Notes: generated from the letters alone by a model not told the origin. DNA of 64,000 nt from Phlebiopsis flavidoalba (GCA_035772785.1 JAOCPU010000020.1:310001-374000), one strand, 5' to 3'. Positions 1 through 10,224 are shown, counted from the first letter of the stretch. Numbers and translations: made by a program.

Positions 1-2081
1 GATAAGGCGCGGGGGCGCTGTCCCTCCCATCAAACGGCGATATTGCGCCGTCCCCTATATTTCCCCAGCGTCGGCAACGCCCCCAAACATCGCTGCTCGC
101 CGTCCGATCGAGCCCCGTCGTCGTCGTTTGCCCGCCCCGCCCCTATCTCCACCGTCCCTCGTCCGTTTCTTCTCGTTTTTTGGACGTATGTGACGGCAGC
201 AGTCTTGAAGTGATACAGGACAGTATCTAGAGGGAGGGAGGGAAGGGGAACGAGCAGGGACGAAGAGGACAGCGAGGACGGTGAGGGGAGAAGAGCGAGA
301 GCGCCCGGTGCTGATGCGCCGTTGCGCCACGAGCCCCGGCGCCTCCCGTCATCCGCCCTGCGATATGATGACATAATCGCTCCTTCCCCGCCGTTCCGGC
401 CGCTCTCCTTCACGTCCCGCCCATTCTGTAATGTTCATATGTACTCAATGTGATGTATATAGTATTCTGGAACATAAATATGAAATAAATGGCCCTTCCT
501 ACCGCTTGATTGTGATAATAACTGATCAAACTCCCTTGGCTGACGCTTTTTAGGCATTCTCTTGGTTATAACGCATCCTCCTTGTACATATTCAGCAACT
601 ATTGATTATTAACAGGTTATATACTGCTTCATAGAGCAGATAGAAGAGCTACTACCACTGATACCACTTGGAAGCAAGTTAGGCAGCTGTGTGAACATGT
701 CTGAGAAGGAGGGTCTAGAAACAGCATGTACAGTAGGCCCTGCCTTTCGCTTATGCTGACATATAATGTAGCACATGATAGAAGTATAATTGATAATGAA
801 TTGAGGTGTGGAAACGATTTTACACTCTTCAGAAGCGGTCGCATTATGGGGAAACAATGTTTGAATTTCGCTCATTTGAACATGGGTTCATGCTTGTATA
901 TACTTAATATCACGACCCCTTCATTTACAGTATTACAGGACTATGTGGTGCCACCCCGATGCCTGTACTTTGCTCCGATCCCCAGGGCGCTTAGCGCGCG
1001 GGAAAGCGTCGAAATTGTCAGGAAAACAGCATGAAGACATTAGATTCAAGCAAAGATGATCTCATTTTCGGAATCAGCGACACAAAAAACTCTAGGAACC
1101 ACATTCTTTGATACCCCAATCATCCCACAAGCCATGTTGTGCACGAGGAAGGCCGAAAGTGGTCAGGGATACATGAAGAAATGCTACCTACTATCCGAGT
1201 AAGAACATGTACATCCACGGCCTGTAGCATGATTGGGACGTCAAGGACTTCAATCTGGGGGTTATTCTGGTCGCTCATTCCGAATATGAGGATTGGCCTT
1301 AGCGTGAATCTAACGTCTTCATGCCATACCTGACGATTTCGACGTTTTCCCGCGCTAAGCGCCCTGGAGATCGGACAAAGGTACAGGCACATCGGGGTGG
1401 CAGCGCATAGCCCTGTGATGCTGTACATTAAGGGGGCGCTATGTCAAGTATATAGGAGCATAAATCCATGTTCAAATGAGCGAAATTAAAACATTATTTG
1501 CCCATAATGCGACCGCTTCAGAGGAGTGTAAAACCATTTCCACACCTCGATTTATTATCAATTATACTTCTATCATATTACACTATATGGCAGCATAAGC
1601 GCGAAAGGCAGGGACTATTGTGGAGGCTGTTCCTGGACCCTCCTTCTCAGGCATGCTCACAGAGCTATCTCACATACCCTCAGACGCTTTGCACCGTAGT
1701 AACTCTCTTAGCTAGTGTCAGAAATGATGTATGGTATAATATGACCCACTTGGAAACGTATGTATGCGGTAGAAATACACTAGAGCGAAAAGGATGCTCA
1801 CAGTGCATCAGTTAAGTGTATATTATCGTTTATTGTCACAATTTAGCGGCTGGTGGAAAGGGGTGTTTTGGCTGAATATTTATATGCTTATATACTAGAT
1901 ACATCCTTCTGGATACTTATAAAATGCGATCGAATGGGCGGGACGTGAAGGAGAGCGGCCAGAACGGCGGGGAAGGAGCGATTATGTCATCATTATCGCA
2001 GGGCGGATGACGGGAGGCGCCGGGGCTCGTGGCGCAACGGCGCATCAGCGCCGGGCGCTCTCGCTCGCCTCGTCTCCCCTC

Positions 2082-2089
2082 ACCGTCCT
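2082..2089. repeat. 8-bp target-site duplication, left copy
   Basis: ACCGTCCT stands directly before the insertion at 2090-2564 and is repeated directly after it at 2565-2572. The uninterrupted left palindrome arm, near 275-290 on the opposite strand, contains this 8-mer once, which gives the pre-insertion state. Confidence 0.8.
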
Positions 2090-2564
2090 CAGGGGGCCTG
2101 CACTAATGCGAGCGCCCATATCACCTATGCGAGGGGGTAGCGACCCCACGTGACTAGGACCTCGAGCACTACTGAGCAGTTCTTCCCTCCCTGCTTCAAG
2201 CAGCTGCTACATAATTACTCGGATGTAAGGTTGAAAATACGACAAAAAACATTATCCCATTGAAATATGTGCGTCATAATTGCGGTCATTGCCCGAAAAC
2301 AGCGTTCGCCGCCTGGCCCATACCCAGCCTATGTAGGCGCCCAGCTCGAGGACCGCGATGTTCGCGTCTACTGCTGTGCGTGTAAGACGCTAATTCGGTT
2401 GATTCTAAGAAGAAACTTACTGAAAGGCTAGTTATCAGCTGTATAATGGAGCAGCGGGACTGTTCATGCTTCACAAACGACAGAGTGCTTTTTGGCGTCC
2501 CAGACGCACAGACGGGCGCTTCACACAAGGTGATATGCGCGCTCGCGCTGGTGCTGGCCCCCTG
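2090..2564. mobile_element. Non-autonomous hAT-like element (475 bp)
   Basis: The insertion begins CAGGGGGCC and ends GGCCCCCTG. The terminal inverted repeat extends about 37 bases with roughly six mismatches: 2090-2126 against the reverse complement of 2528-2564. It is flanked by the 8-bp duplication ACCGTCCT. An 8-bp duplication together with CAGGG-type termini is the known hallmark of the hAT superfamily. There is no transposase frame inside, so it is a MITE-like element moved in trans. Because it sits inside one arm of a palindrome, the other arm shows the empty site, which makes the insertion call unusually firm. Confidence 0.85.
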
Positions 2565-2572
2565 ACCGTCCT
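2565..2572. repeat. 8-bp target-site duplication, right copy
   Basis: Second copy of ACCGTCCT, directly after the terminal repeat of the hAT-like element. The palindrome arm resumes from here. Confidence 0.8.
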
Positions 2573-2850
2573 CGCTGTCCTCTTCGTCGCCCTGCTCGTT
2601 CCCCTTCCCTCCCTCCCTCTAGATACTGTCCTGTATCACTTCAGGACTGCTAGGCCGTCACATACGTCCAAAAACGAGAAGAAACGGACGAGGGACGGTG
2701 GAGATAGGGGCGGGGCGGGCAAACGACGACGACGGGGCTCGATCGGACGGCGAGCAGCGATGTGGGGGCGTTGCCGGACGCTGGGAAATATAGGGGGGGA
2801 CGGCGCAATATCGCCGTTTGATGGGAGGGACAGCGCCCCCGCGCCTTATC

Positions 2851-3480
2851 GGTGCGCCAGATCAGACGTCGGGGACAGCCGGCGGGGCCTCGGGCACGGC
2901 TGTGAGGGACTCAGACGCTGCGCTACCTTACGGGGGCATAGCAGAATTAAGAAAGAAATAAAAGCCAGCGTGCGGCAATAGCAGGTTTCCGGCGTATAAG
3001 CCGGCATACTGGGGGGGGGGTTATCCCCGGGTGGTTAAGCCGAGGGTTTGGTGAGGTCCAGGTGACAATGGCGGCCGGCTGGGCGGCGTTGCGTTGCATT
3101 CGGCCTCTGGCGAGGGAGCGCTGATCGCGTTTGCAAGTGGTAAATATGCAACATGCAAACCTCAATTTCCATCAGTTGTCGAAGCGACGGCTGCAGCAAA
3201 GACAAGAAACCGAATGGTGGGTCGTCCAAGCCAGATGATGATGAAAACTGGCGGCACAAGTCCAACTTCGCTGCCGAGTCTCGGGTACATTGCACGTGGC
3301 GTTTAGCGCCTCAGCAAGAACAAGCGGGTGTAAATACGCGCACACCGACGCGATGTTGAGCACTCCTCGCCTTCACGTGAACAGAGATCAGTTCAGCTAG
3401 CGAGTTTCTACAATGCGCGCGAGCTATGAATAATCGTGATGCTGAGAGAATTTTCTCTTTCAATAACCCAATCACGGTCG
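2851..3480. other. No recognisable gene
   Basis: Past the palindrome end I see only short overlapping frames on both strands and a G run near 3010. Nothing in it is recognisable, and no repeat links it to the palindrome. Confidence 0.5.
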
Positions 3481-3843
3481 TCAAAACGAAGTAGTATCAC
3501 GAAGGGAAGTATTTGGCAGCAACTCCAAGTCGTCGAGGAAGGAATTAAGGTGCTTCCGATCTGGAGAGAAGGAGACCTGCCGCCATAGCTCATCATCCAG
3601 GCCACAAACATCCAGAATCATGGCTATTCGAATAGAAGAGTTCCGTTCATTCGTTACATGCTGTTGAATCATATCTTCACGCCAATATTTGGGATGAGAG
3701 CCTTTGGCCATCGCGCGGTGCGTATAGTCTCTCAAGAATAAGCACAGAATACTTGTTGATCGTGTCGTAGACATTTGACCTGTCCGGTGCACATATGCGG
3801 ATGAGCTCCCGATGACGTACTGTCGGTAATTCCTGGCACACAT
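3481..3843 (-). CDS. Hypothetical protein, possible partial gene
   Basis: An uninterrupted frame of 120 codons. The second half has a believable protein composition, with several charged and aromatic residues (WREDMIQQHV, later ELWRQVSFSPDRK). I do not recognise the family and see no signal peptide or membrane segment. The first part is Ser/Tyr-rich and less convincing, so the real start may be one of the internal methionines. No intron was needed to read it. It stands alone between the palindrome and YPD1. It may be a chance frame or the surviving exon of a damaged gene. Confidence 0.25.
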   Translation of the reverse strand: MCARNYRQYVIGSSSAYVHRTGQMSTTRSTSILCLFLRDYTHRAMAKGSHPKYWREDMIQQHVTNERNSSIRIAMILDVCGLDDELWRQVSFSPDRKHLNSFLDDLELLPNTSLRDTTSF

Positions 3844-4784
3844 CTCATGTCAGGTATTTAATAGCCATGGACAATGTATGCCTCCCGAACTTCAGTAAGC
3901 TATAGTGAGGTGAACGCCACAAGCTGCTTTTGTCAGCGGATTCGTCCAATGTCGAGCCTCTCGGAGGCGATGCGGAGGCCGATGTGCACTCCGTGACGTA
4001 TCGCTGGGTGAAAGGTCGCATCATCGTCCCGGACCGTATAAAGGTTTAAGATATTGACGTTAAGACCCTGAAGACAAAGTTACCGAATGCAGCATGCTCA
4101 ATGAGAGATTGGGGGGCGACTGCCGAGATTTGTCCCGTTCAACGCCCCCCGCAGCAGTACTTAACATATAACTACCCGAGATCTATAGAGCCCGCACAAG
4201 TCGAAGGGTACTGGTGTTCGTCTATGTTGCAGCCGAGTTGAATCGGAGCGGCTTGAAGTGGCTTCTAATGATTGGCTATGGACCGGGGTGTCGAAATGAC
4301 GAAGGATTGAGAATAGAGACATGTTAATGTTAATGTCGAACATCCCCGAGCATCCCGTCACAGCGCCAGGCAGAAATTACCTCATAAGGGGGGTTCTTCA
4401 CTCGACCCGATCTTTCTCTTTCTTGCGAATTTGTAGTTGGTATTCGTCGTCTTTGCGTCGAGCTGAACCGAGACTTTCACGCTCTGTACCTGCGGCAGCG
4501 GCGTGTCACAGATGTGGGGGAGAGAGTGGGCAAGAGAGGGAGGCCTAGGCGGGAGGAGCGAGTGGTGCCTGCAGAACGGAGAGGGCCGAAGCGAGATTAT
4601 CAGGAGGAGGCCGATAAATAATTCGATTCACCCTTTGATTCTGTGCTGATGGCCACTCGGCACTCCTCACGTTCACCCCAATAATTATCCTCTCGCCAGC
4701 TTCCTCCTTCTCTTCCACCCACTCACCTCCGCCTCACTGTCCTCCGTGCCCGGACTACCCACAACCACCTCTCCGGGTGCCATA
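3844..4784. other. Intergenic region upstream of YPD1
   Basis: No gene recognised. A GGGGGGCG / CGCCCCCC inverted repeat (4111-4118 and 4143-4150) could form an 8-bp stem with a 24-base loop. The last 100 bases before the YPD1 start are pyrimidine-rich, as is usual for fungal leaders. Confidence 0.5.
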
Positions 4785-5739
4785 ATGTCGAAGCCAGTAT
4801 CATCAGCGACCACACACTCGCGCACAACGTCGCAAGACACGCCCAAGCTTGCCGCTGTAAACGCGACAAACGGAAAGCTCGCGGAGCCATCGAAACCGGC
4901 GGCGGCCTGGTAGTAACAAAGGATGCCCCCAAACCCGCCGTAGTAGAAACCCCCGCGGCTGCACGCGCTGCGTCAGAGGCACCGTCCGCCGCGGGCGACG
5001 ACGAAGGCGAGGATGACGAGGTACGCTGTGCCGATGCTCATGCGATCCGCGCCGCAAGGCTCACCAACCCGCCTGTCTTTATGCATGTTCCCCCACCCCT
5101 TGATCGCACATCCTCGTGCCCGTCTATGATCAAATCACAACCTGCGACCCGAAACGCTCTGAACCCGCTCAACCGATCGGTGCTTACGCGCGGTGCCGTG
5201 CTCGTGCCCGTGTCGCTGCATCGCGCGTGTCTACGTGTTTGCACCGTGCAGGAGATCATCGACATGGAGACGTTTGAGCAGATCCTCGAGCTCGATGAAG
5301 ACGAGACGCACGACTTCTCGTCAGGGATGGCCTGGCAATACTTCTCGCAGGCGCAGGTCACGTTCAAGGAGATGGATGAAGCTCTGTGCGCTCTGCTACG
5401 TCCCCCTCTCCCCCTGCGCAGCTGACACGCTCTTTGTTCTTTGTTCATGAAGAGCGAAGAAGGACCTCACAAAATCTATCGCATCTGGGACACTTCTTGA
5501 AGGGCTCTTCAGCAGCACTAGGCGTTAACAAAGTACGGACTGTGTGCGAGAAGATCCAGCACTACGGCCTGCTTTGGGACGACGACGACCACAAGGAGCT
5601 CTCTAGCCAGCAAGCACTTGACATGATCACTCCGCTACTACTCCCGATAGGGAAGAAGGGCTATGCCGAGGCGGAGACATGGCTCAAGAACTGGTTCGAA
5701 GAGCGAGGAGTCAAGCCTCCGGCAGACGAGGACGCCTGA
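4785..5739 (+). CDS. YPD1: Histidine phosphotransfer protein, YPD1-type
   Basis: This is the HPt relay protein that takes phosphate from hybrid histidine kinases and passes it to response regulators such as SSK1 and SKN7 in the osmotic and oxidative stress pathway. The diagnostic segment is at about 5484-5520: GHFLKGSSAALG holds the phospho-accepting His and the following Lys-Gly. Before it lies the helix with METFEQILELDEDE, and after it the conserved CEKIQHYGLL. Introns are read at 5021-5251 and 5386-5452, both GT..AG; the second rejoins the frame as DEAL/AKKDL. About 75 residues of Ala/Pro/Ser-rich N-terminal extension precede the domain. Two one-base shifts (near 4910 and 5475) break the frame while the protein pattern is kept, so I regard the gene as functional and the shifts as probable sequence errors. 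Confidence 0.9.
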
Positions 5740-6444
5740 CAGGCTAGCTGATATCTAGAGGAGGGAAGGGGGCGGAGATCGGGGCGACGAGAAGGGGCAG
5801 AGTAGTGTGTGGAGAGAAAGACGAACAAAGGGCGAAGCCCTTTAAACACCCCCATGGGGGTCGAACAGACTGGGACTTCGGTGCGCGACCTCCCGGATTG
5901 GGCGTACGAGGGGTCGGAAGTTACGCCTCAAACAGTGCCTTACACCACCGAAGAAACCTACTTCCGCTCCCCCAGTGCATATATGCGTGCATGTTCCCCT
6001 CTTGCCGTTTCTTCTACATGCTCTCTTTGTTCTTGTTCCCAAGGCCTACTTTTAACAACATAAACAACCAAACAGAAACATATACCGTCCCGTATGATAA
6101 ACGACGCAATGAACCCAATACATGTACAATACATACACTTTTCTTGCGCGAGCCTATTTTCATTCACACCTCTTTTCATTCTATGTCCTTGACGGATTAT
6201 ATCTTGTTTATCTATGTCTTACCTTTTGTGAATGTTCCTGTCCCTGTCCGAGTCTGACCTCATCGAACGTCATCATCGGGACCCCATGACTACAAGCGTA
6301 AGCCCCCGTGAACCCCTGACCGCACGTCTGCAGCCAAACCAGAGCCTAACAGGTATGTATGCGCCAAAAACATTCCTTCATACTTCTCCCGAGCACAATC
6401 TCCGTAATCCAGCTATGAGTACATGTACCGATAGATGATCATTT
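5740..6444. other. Convergent intergenic spacer
   Basis: This lies between the stops of YPD1 and the aldo/keto reductase, which point at each other. It becomes AT-richer from about 6030 and probably holds both 3' untranslated regions. The frames present overlap one another and look like chance. Confidence 0.6.
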
Positions 6445-7862
6445 TTACAGCGGCGGCGTCTCTTGCAAAATGAGCTGCATCCGCATGGGGTCGTACCGGT
6501 CGCCCAGCTTCCCGTCGACGTTCTCGCACAGCCTGCGAATCTCCGCGACGTCTTCCTTGGAAAGCTGCAAGTCCATCGCACCAAGGTTCTCCTCCAGGTA
6601 CTGCAAAGCATGATGTCAGCACAATATGAGCGAAGACGTCGATAGTAAAGACCGACCTTAAGCTTGCGCGTGCCGGGGATCGATGGATGATGTCGTCGCC
6701 CTGCTCCAGCAGCCACGCGAGTGCAACCTGGCCAGGAGTTGCGTTGTACTTTTTTGCCGATGGCCTTGACCGCGTCGACCAGTTCCAGGATCTTGGGGAA
6801 GTTCTCCTTCGAGTACCGCGGAACGGTACGACGGAAGTCGCCCTCTTCAAAGTCGTCCAGTGATTTCTACATTTAATCAGTCAGCACCGCGACATGTATG
6901 CACAGAGAATGCTGCGGACGCACGTATTGACCAGTGAGCAGGCCACGCCCGAGCGGCGAGTACGCAATAATTGCGATGCCGGAGCTGCGCGCGCGCCGTG
7001 CGCAGGATGTCCGTCTGAGGACTCTCAATATCGAGCGTAAAGAGCGAGTACTCGACCTGCACCGCGGCAATCGGGTGTGCACCGCATGTGCACGCCGGAT
7101 CGTTGATGCCGTGCACTCCGAGAGGCCCAGATACCGGACCTTGCCTTCCCTGTGAACGGAGCACGAGCATGTGAGAACGGAGAATCGTGTATGGAAGGTG
7201 GGACGGGGGCGCGTACTTGACGAGCTCGGCCATCGCGCCCACCGTCTTCTCGATAGGCACGGTCGGGTCGGGACTGAATGTACTCGATTAAGATTTGGAG
7301 TCGCTTTTTAGGCCTAGTTCACGCACCGGTGCATGTAATACAAATCGATTTGGTCAACTGAGTAGTTGTAAATTCTTAGTGACGGCCGCATGCCAGTGTC
7401 GCAGGAGTTTCGGAAACGCACCTCCGAGACGTTGCAAAGACCTCTCAGCACATTGCTGTCACGTATTCAGGGTCGCCGTTGATGGGTCTCTTGGAGTCAC
7501 CTGTAATTGCGAACTTTGTCGCAAGGAAGATATCGCTGCGCTTTCCGGTCTTCTTGAACCTGGATAGATCGTCGTATTACTCTCAAGTACAGGGTATAAA
7601 AAACGCACCATTTTCCGAGGAGGTCCTCGGAGTCACCATAGATATTGGACGAATCCCAGTTCGTACAACCTCTGGCATATAGATCATCGAGAAACTGTCC
7701 TAGTCCTTAGCCTGAATTATCGCCACACCATAAAGTTCATTCGCACCTCCAGACGCTCCTCATCCGACTGGATAGCTCCGTAGAAAGCGGCGATACCCAT
7801 CGCGCCGTACCCGATCGCAGTAACGTCATCGCTTCCAATCTTGCGTGTGTTTTGGCCGGCAT
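6445..7862 (-). CDS. Aldo/keto reductase
   Basis: An NADPH-dependent reductase of the aldo/keto reductase superfamily, cytosolic, probably acting on an aldehyde or ketone; the substrate cannot be told. From the start: an N-terminal strand with GYGAMG, then TNWDSSNIYGDSEDLLGKW carrying the catalytic Asp and Tyr, then IFLATKF with the catalytic Lys, then DLYYMHR with the active-site His. Next come YLGLSE, the stretch IAIIAYSPLGRGLLTGQ, and near the end the cofactor-binding IPGTRKL. The C-terminus reads MQLILQETPPL. At least four short introns split it. One-base shifts occur near the start codon and near 6650-6720, and an in-frame stop sits near 7430. Its length is that of a usual fungal family member (about 330 residues). 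Confidence 0.88.
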
Positions 7863-8268
7863 GTTACTCTTCACTCGGATGGTAAGTCTTGCAGAGGACG
7901 TGGGTCGTGATAGGGCACGACTCCAAGTGTTATCGAGGACAGAGATCTTTATATGGCGCAGGTCCGGCAGAAGACTTGCGCAAGTGCTATGGCAGCTGAC
8001 AGAGCTCGATGGAGCTGGGCGTCAGGTTCTTGAGAACAGGCGGCAGCACATGTCGAAAATGTACTAGATGTCCCCATCGGCTTTCAGATGGCTTCATAGA
8101 AGCACAAATCCATCATCATGGGCTTCATGGGTAAAAAACCCACAGAAAATCGCCGCATAGAGTTGTGTACCTGCTGCGAGATCCGTTTTCAAGTCACTAT
8201 GAATAATGGACCTCCGGCCCCTGAGAGATTGGAGGGACGAACTGGGCACAGAGCTATGAAGGCTGTTC
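7863..8268. other. Upstream region of the aldo/keto reductase
   Basis: No gene is recognised. It probably contains the promoter of the minus-strand aldo/keto reductase. It ends at the left edge of the phased-repeat element. Confidence 0.5.
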
Positions 8269-8300
8269 TTGGACAAAAATCGAAATACATGTATTTATGG

Positions 8301-8420
8301 GCGCTTCACAAAATTCCACAATGATCCACAATATGTCACAATATCCCATGACTTATCACAGGTTATCATGACACACCATGACATTCCACAGCTGTGCACA
8401 ACCGCTCACTAGTATGCACA
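8301..8420 (+). repeat. Left array: 12 units, exact 10-bp period, CA at positions 7-8
   Basis: Twelve successive decamers all have CA at positions 7-8, usually as CACA or CATG and usually preceded by T or C. Examples are AAATTCCACA, ATGATCCACA and GGTTATCATG. The first six bases vary but are AT-rich. Three further units at 10-base spacing (CA at 8434, 8444 and 8454) follow after a 7-base phase jump. Confidence 0.92.
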
Positions 8421-8800
8421 GTGGTCCCCTGACCATGATTCTCCACAGAAACTCACAATCACGAGCTCTCTGATCGGCACTGCGCGGCTTGGTAACAAAG
8501 AGAAACCAACACCCGGACTTATCCGGTAAGCTTGGGTAACTGACAAGTAAGTATCGAGGTAACCCTGATTTTGACCGCAAGTAAAGACAACCAACGCCAT
8601 GCGTGAAATTACAGCACTTCGGTCGATGCATTATGCTATAGCGAACATTGACAGATCCCATGTTTGGAGCTGCCCGTAGCAATACTTATTACTCAGGACG
8701 AGTCAGTACGCCAGGTACTTATCAAGAGCCACATTGTTATAACTGATTGCAGATGACTAGTGAGACCCTGATTCATTTATAGTGAGGGGGGGGGCCTCGA

Positions 8801-8950
8801 ATATGCCACATCGCATCATGAAGTCTCACAGCCTGCCATAATGGGTGTTCATGACAGCTTATGGTAAGTTGTGGACATTTGTGCGCCACTGTGGAAGATC
8901 GTGAGAATTCATGAGTATTTATGAGATATCGTGAACAGGTATGATAAGTC
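8801..8950 (-). repeat. Right array: 15 units, 10-bp period, mostly inverted
   Basis: Eleven successive decamers from 8841 begin (A/G)TG, the complement of the left-array motif; examples are ATGACAGCTT, GTGAGAATTC and ATGAGATATC. The four decamers before them (8801-8840) carry CA at positions 7-8 in the same 10-base register, so the strand of the motif flips at 8840 without a break in the 10-base grid. Confidence 0.9.
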
Positions 8951-9234
8951 GTTGGACAGGTAACTACCTTATTATTGTCCAATATCGCGCTCGAAACAGA
9001 GCTTCAGCAAGATGACAAAGGCGGTGACGAAGGGCACCGGATAATAGCGAGACTACGATCAAGACGATCCACTTCTTTTCGGAAGTTTCCGGCGCCGGTT
9101 CATTCAGAACATTTCGGAGTTGGGCTTTCCGCCCCACCCGTGACTAGGCGCCTGTCCGCCCCGCTGTCCGCTCCATTGGCGCCTTGTCACAGGCCATCAC
9201 GAGTGACCCGCCGTCACACATAGCCGTCACCCAG

Positions 9235-9800
9235 TGCCTACCCATGGCGATCCCGCTTTTGATTCGTCAAGAACAAAGTCGACGGCCTTGTAATCGTCCA
9301 TTGATTTCATACGGCAGACGAGAGGGGTTATGTTGGCTCGATCATTGCCAATATTAAGGTCGAATGTCGCGTTTTCGGTGGAGGGACAATTTCGCCTTGA
9401 CATCAGCTAAGATGGCGGGATTCATGGTAGCATAATTATCAGCATATTCTTGCCGGTATCATCGGCAAGGATTGACATCAAGAACGTCAGTGTTTTTCTC
9501 GAGCCAGTGCCCGCCAAAAGGCAGCTATCGAGTCCGAGTTCAAGAGCCTCTCCCACATCAAGCTGCCAGGGATAAGGCGTTATATTCGACGCTTCTTGAA
9601 TACGGCTGACAAGCCGTGAGCGAAAAAGCAGCCGAGTCATATTCTCTCGTCTCGGCGGCCTCTTGTCTGCGTTCATTCAACAGCAGGTAGGGGTCTTCGC
9701 GAGGCGCGCGACCGGCGGAGGACTGCGAGAATTTGACGTGGTGGGCATTTTTGAGCACGTCACGGTTGTAAACGAGTGGGAAATTCAAAGAATATATTAC
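9235..9800 (-). pseudogene. Internally deleted RecQ-type DEAD/DEAH helicase
   Basis: The upstream half reads YPWQLDVGEALELGLDSCLL followed by a P-loop AGTGSRKT (canonical AGTGSGKT) at about 9489-9514. The pattern matches motif 0 and motif I of the RecQ-like helicases that are expanded in basidiomycete genomes. The next recognisable segment, after a frame break near 9410, is PAILADVKAKL and then FDLNIGNDRANITPLVCRM, which in the family follows the DEAH box and precedes the second RecA domain. Motifs Ia, II (DEAH) and III, about 100 residues, are missing. The Gly-to-Arg change in the P-loop and the deletion together mean it cannot be an active helicase. Confidence 0.75.
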
Positions 9801-10147
9801 AAAAGAGCGTGGACGTCGTACATGTCAGAGAGACAGTGAGTGGGAGGCGGGGGACGTGGTGGCAAGGCGACGAGAGCCGTCGGCTAATGAGCCCAAGGCG
9901 CGAGCGTGACGATCACGTGCGCGCGATGTAGCCGGTCATGATCCAAATGCACCAGACCCTCTGGACGAACGGCGAACATCCGTTTTTCGATGTCCGATTC
10001 GCCGGCCGAAAGCCTTGCTTGCGCTTTCGGAGTCCGGTGCGGGATGGGAACGAGACTAGGGGAGACCAAGACTTTTGAGTCCAAGAAAGTTGCTGAACAG
10101 TGTGACGGTTCGCGGCGCCTGTGACAGCAGGTGACAGTGTGACGCCG

Positions 10148-10212
10148 CGGGGCGGACAGGCGCTTGCGGGGCGGACAAGCGCTAACGGGGCGGACAGGCG
10201 TCTAAGGGGCGG
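10148..10212 (+). repeat. Three 19-bp tandem repeats in the right terminal repeat
   Basis: Three copies of CGGGGCGGACAGGCGCTTG-like units (10148-10166, 10167-10185, 10186-10205) are followed by a partial copy. The left end of the same element holds only one clear unit and a degraded one, so copy number differs between the two ends. Confidence 0.85.
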
Positions 10213-10224
10213 AATGCCCAATTC

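Larger units (their letters stand above)
1..2850. repeat. Long imperfect inverted repeat (foldback-like)
   Basis: The first 55 bases are the reverse complement of 2796-2850. The pairing continues inward: 250-426 pairs with about 1935-2090, 841-850 with 1501-1510, and 951-1020 with 1330-1400. The turn lies near 1130-1200. The arms are diverged and carry small indels, so this is an old palindrome rather than an assembly mirror. The right arm is longer because of the insertion at 2090-2564. Short reading frames on the two arms are mirror images of each other and give no recognisable protein. The left end coincides with the window edge, so the true left end is unknown. It could be a foldback transposon or an old inverted duplication. 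Confidence 0.85.
8269..8982. mobile_element. Candidate element with helically phased repeats
   Basis: TTGGACAA(A/T)AAT occurs at 8269-8280 and inverted at 8971-8982. Just inside each end lies an array in which a CA dinucleotide (left, plus strand) or its complement TG (right) recurs every 10 bases. The arrays are in inverted orientation and surround about 400 bases with no recognisable coding content. I see no clear target-site duplication. A non-autonomous DNA transposon with subterminal transposase-binding repeats is the simplest reading. A protein-binding or DNA-bending site array that is not a transposon is possible. Confidence 0.5.
9117..10224. mobile_element. Transposable element with long GC-rich terminal inverted repeats
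   Basis: The left end (9117-9222) and right end (about 10092-10224) are inverted copies. Both begin with GA(G/A)TTGGGC(T/A)TTCCGCCCC, followed by units of a GC-rich motif (CCTGTCCGCCCCG) and then several GTCACA motifs. The repeats are 100-130 bases long and imperfect. Between them lies part of a RecQ-type helicase on the minus strand. I could not identify a clear target-site duplication. It is either a non-autonomous element that picked up a helicase fragment or the internally deleted remnant of a helicase-bearing element. It starts about 130 bases after the phased-repeat element. Confidence 0.7.
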
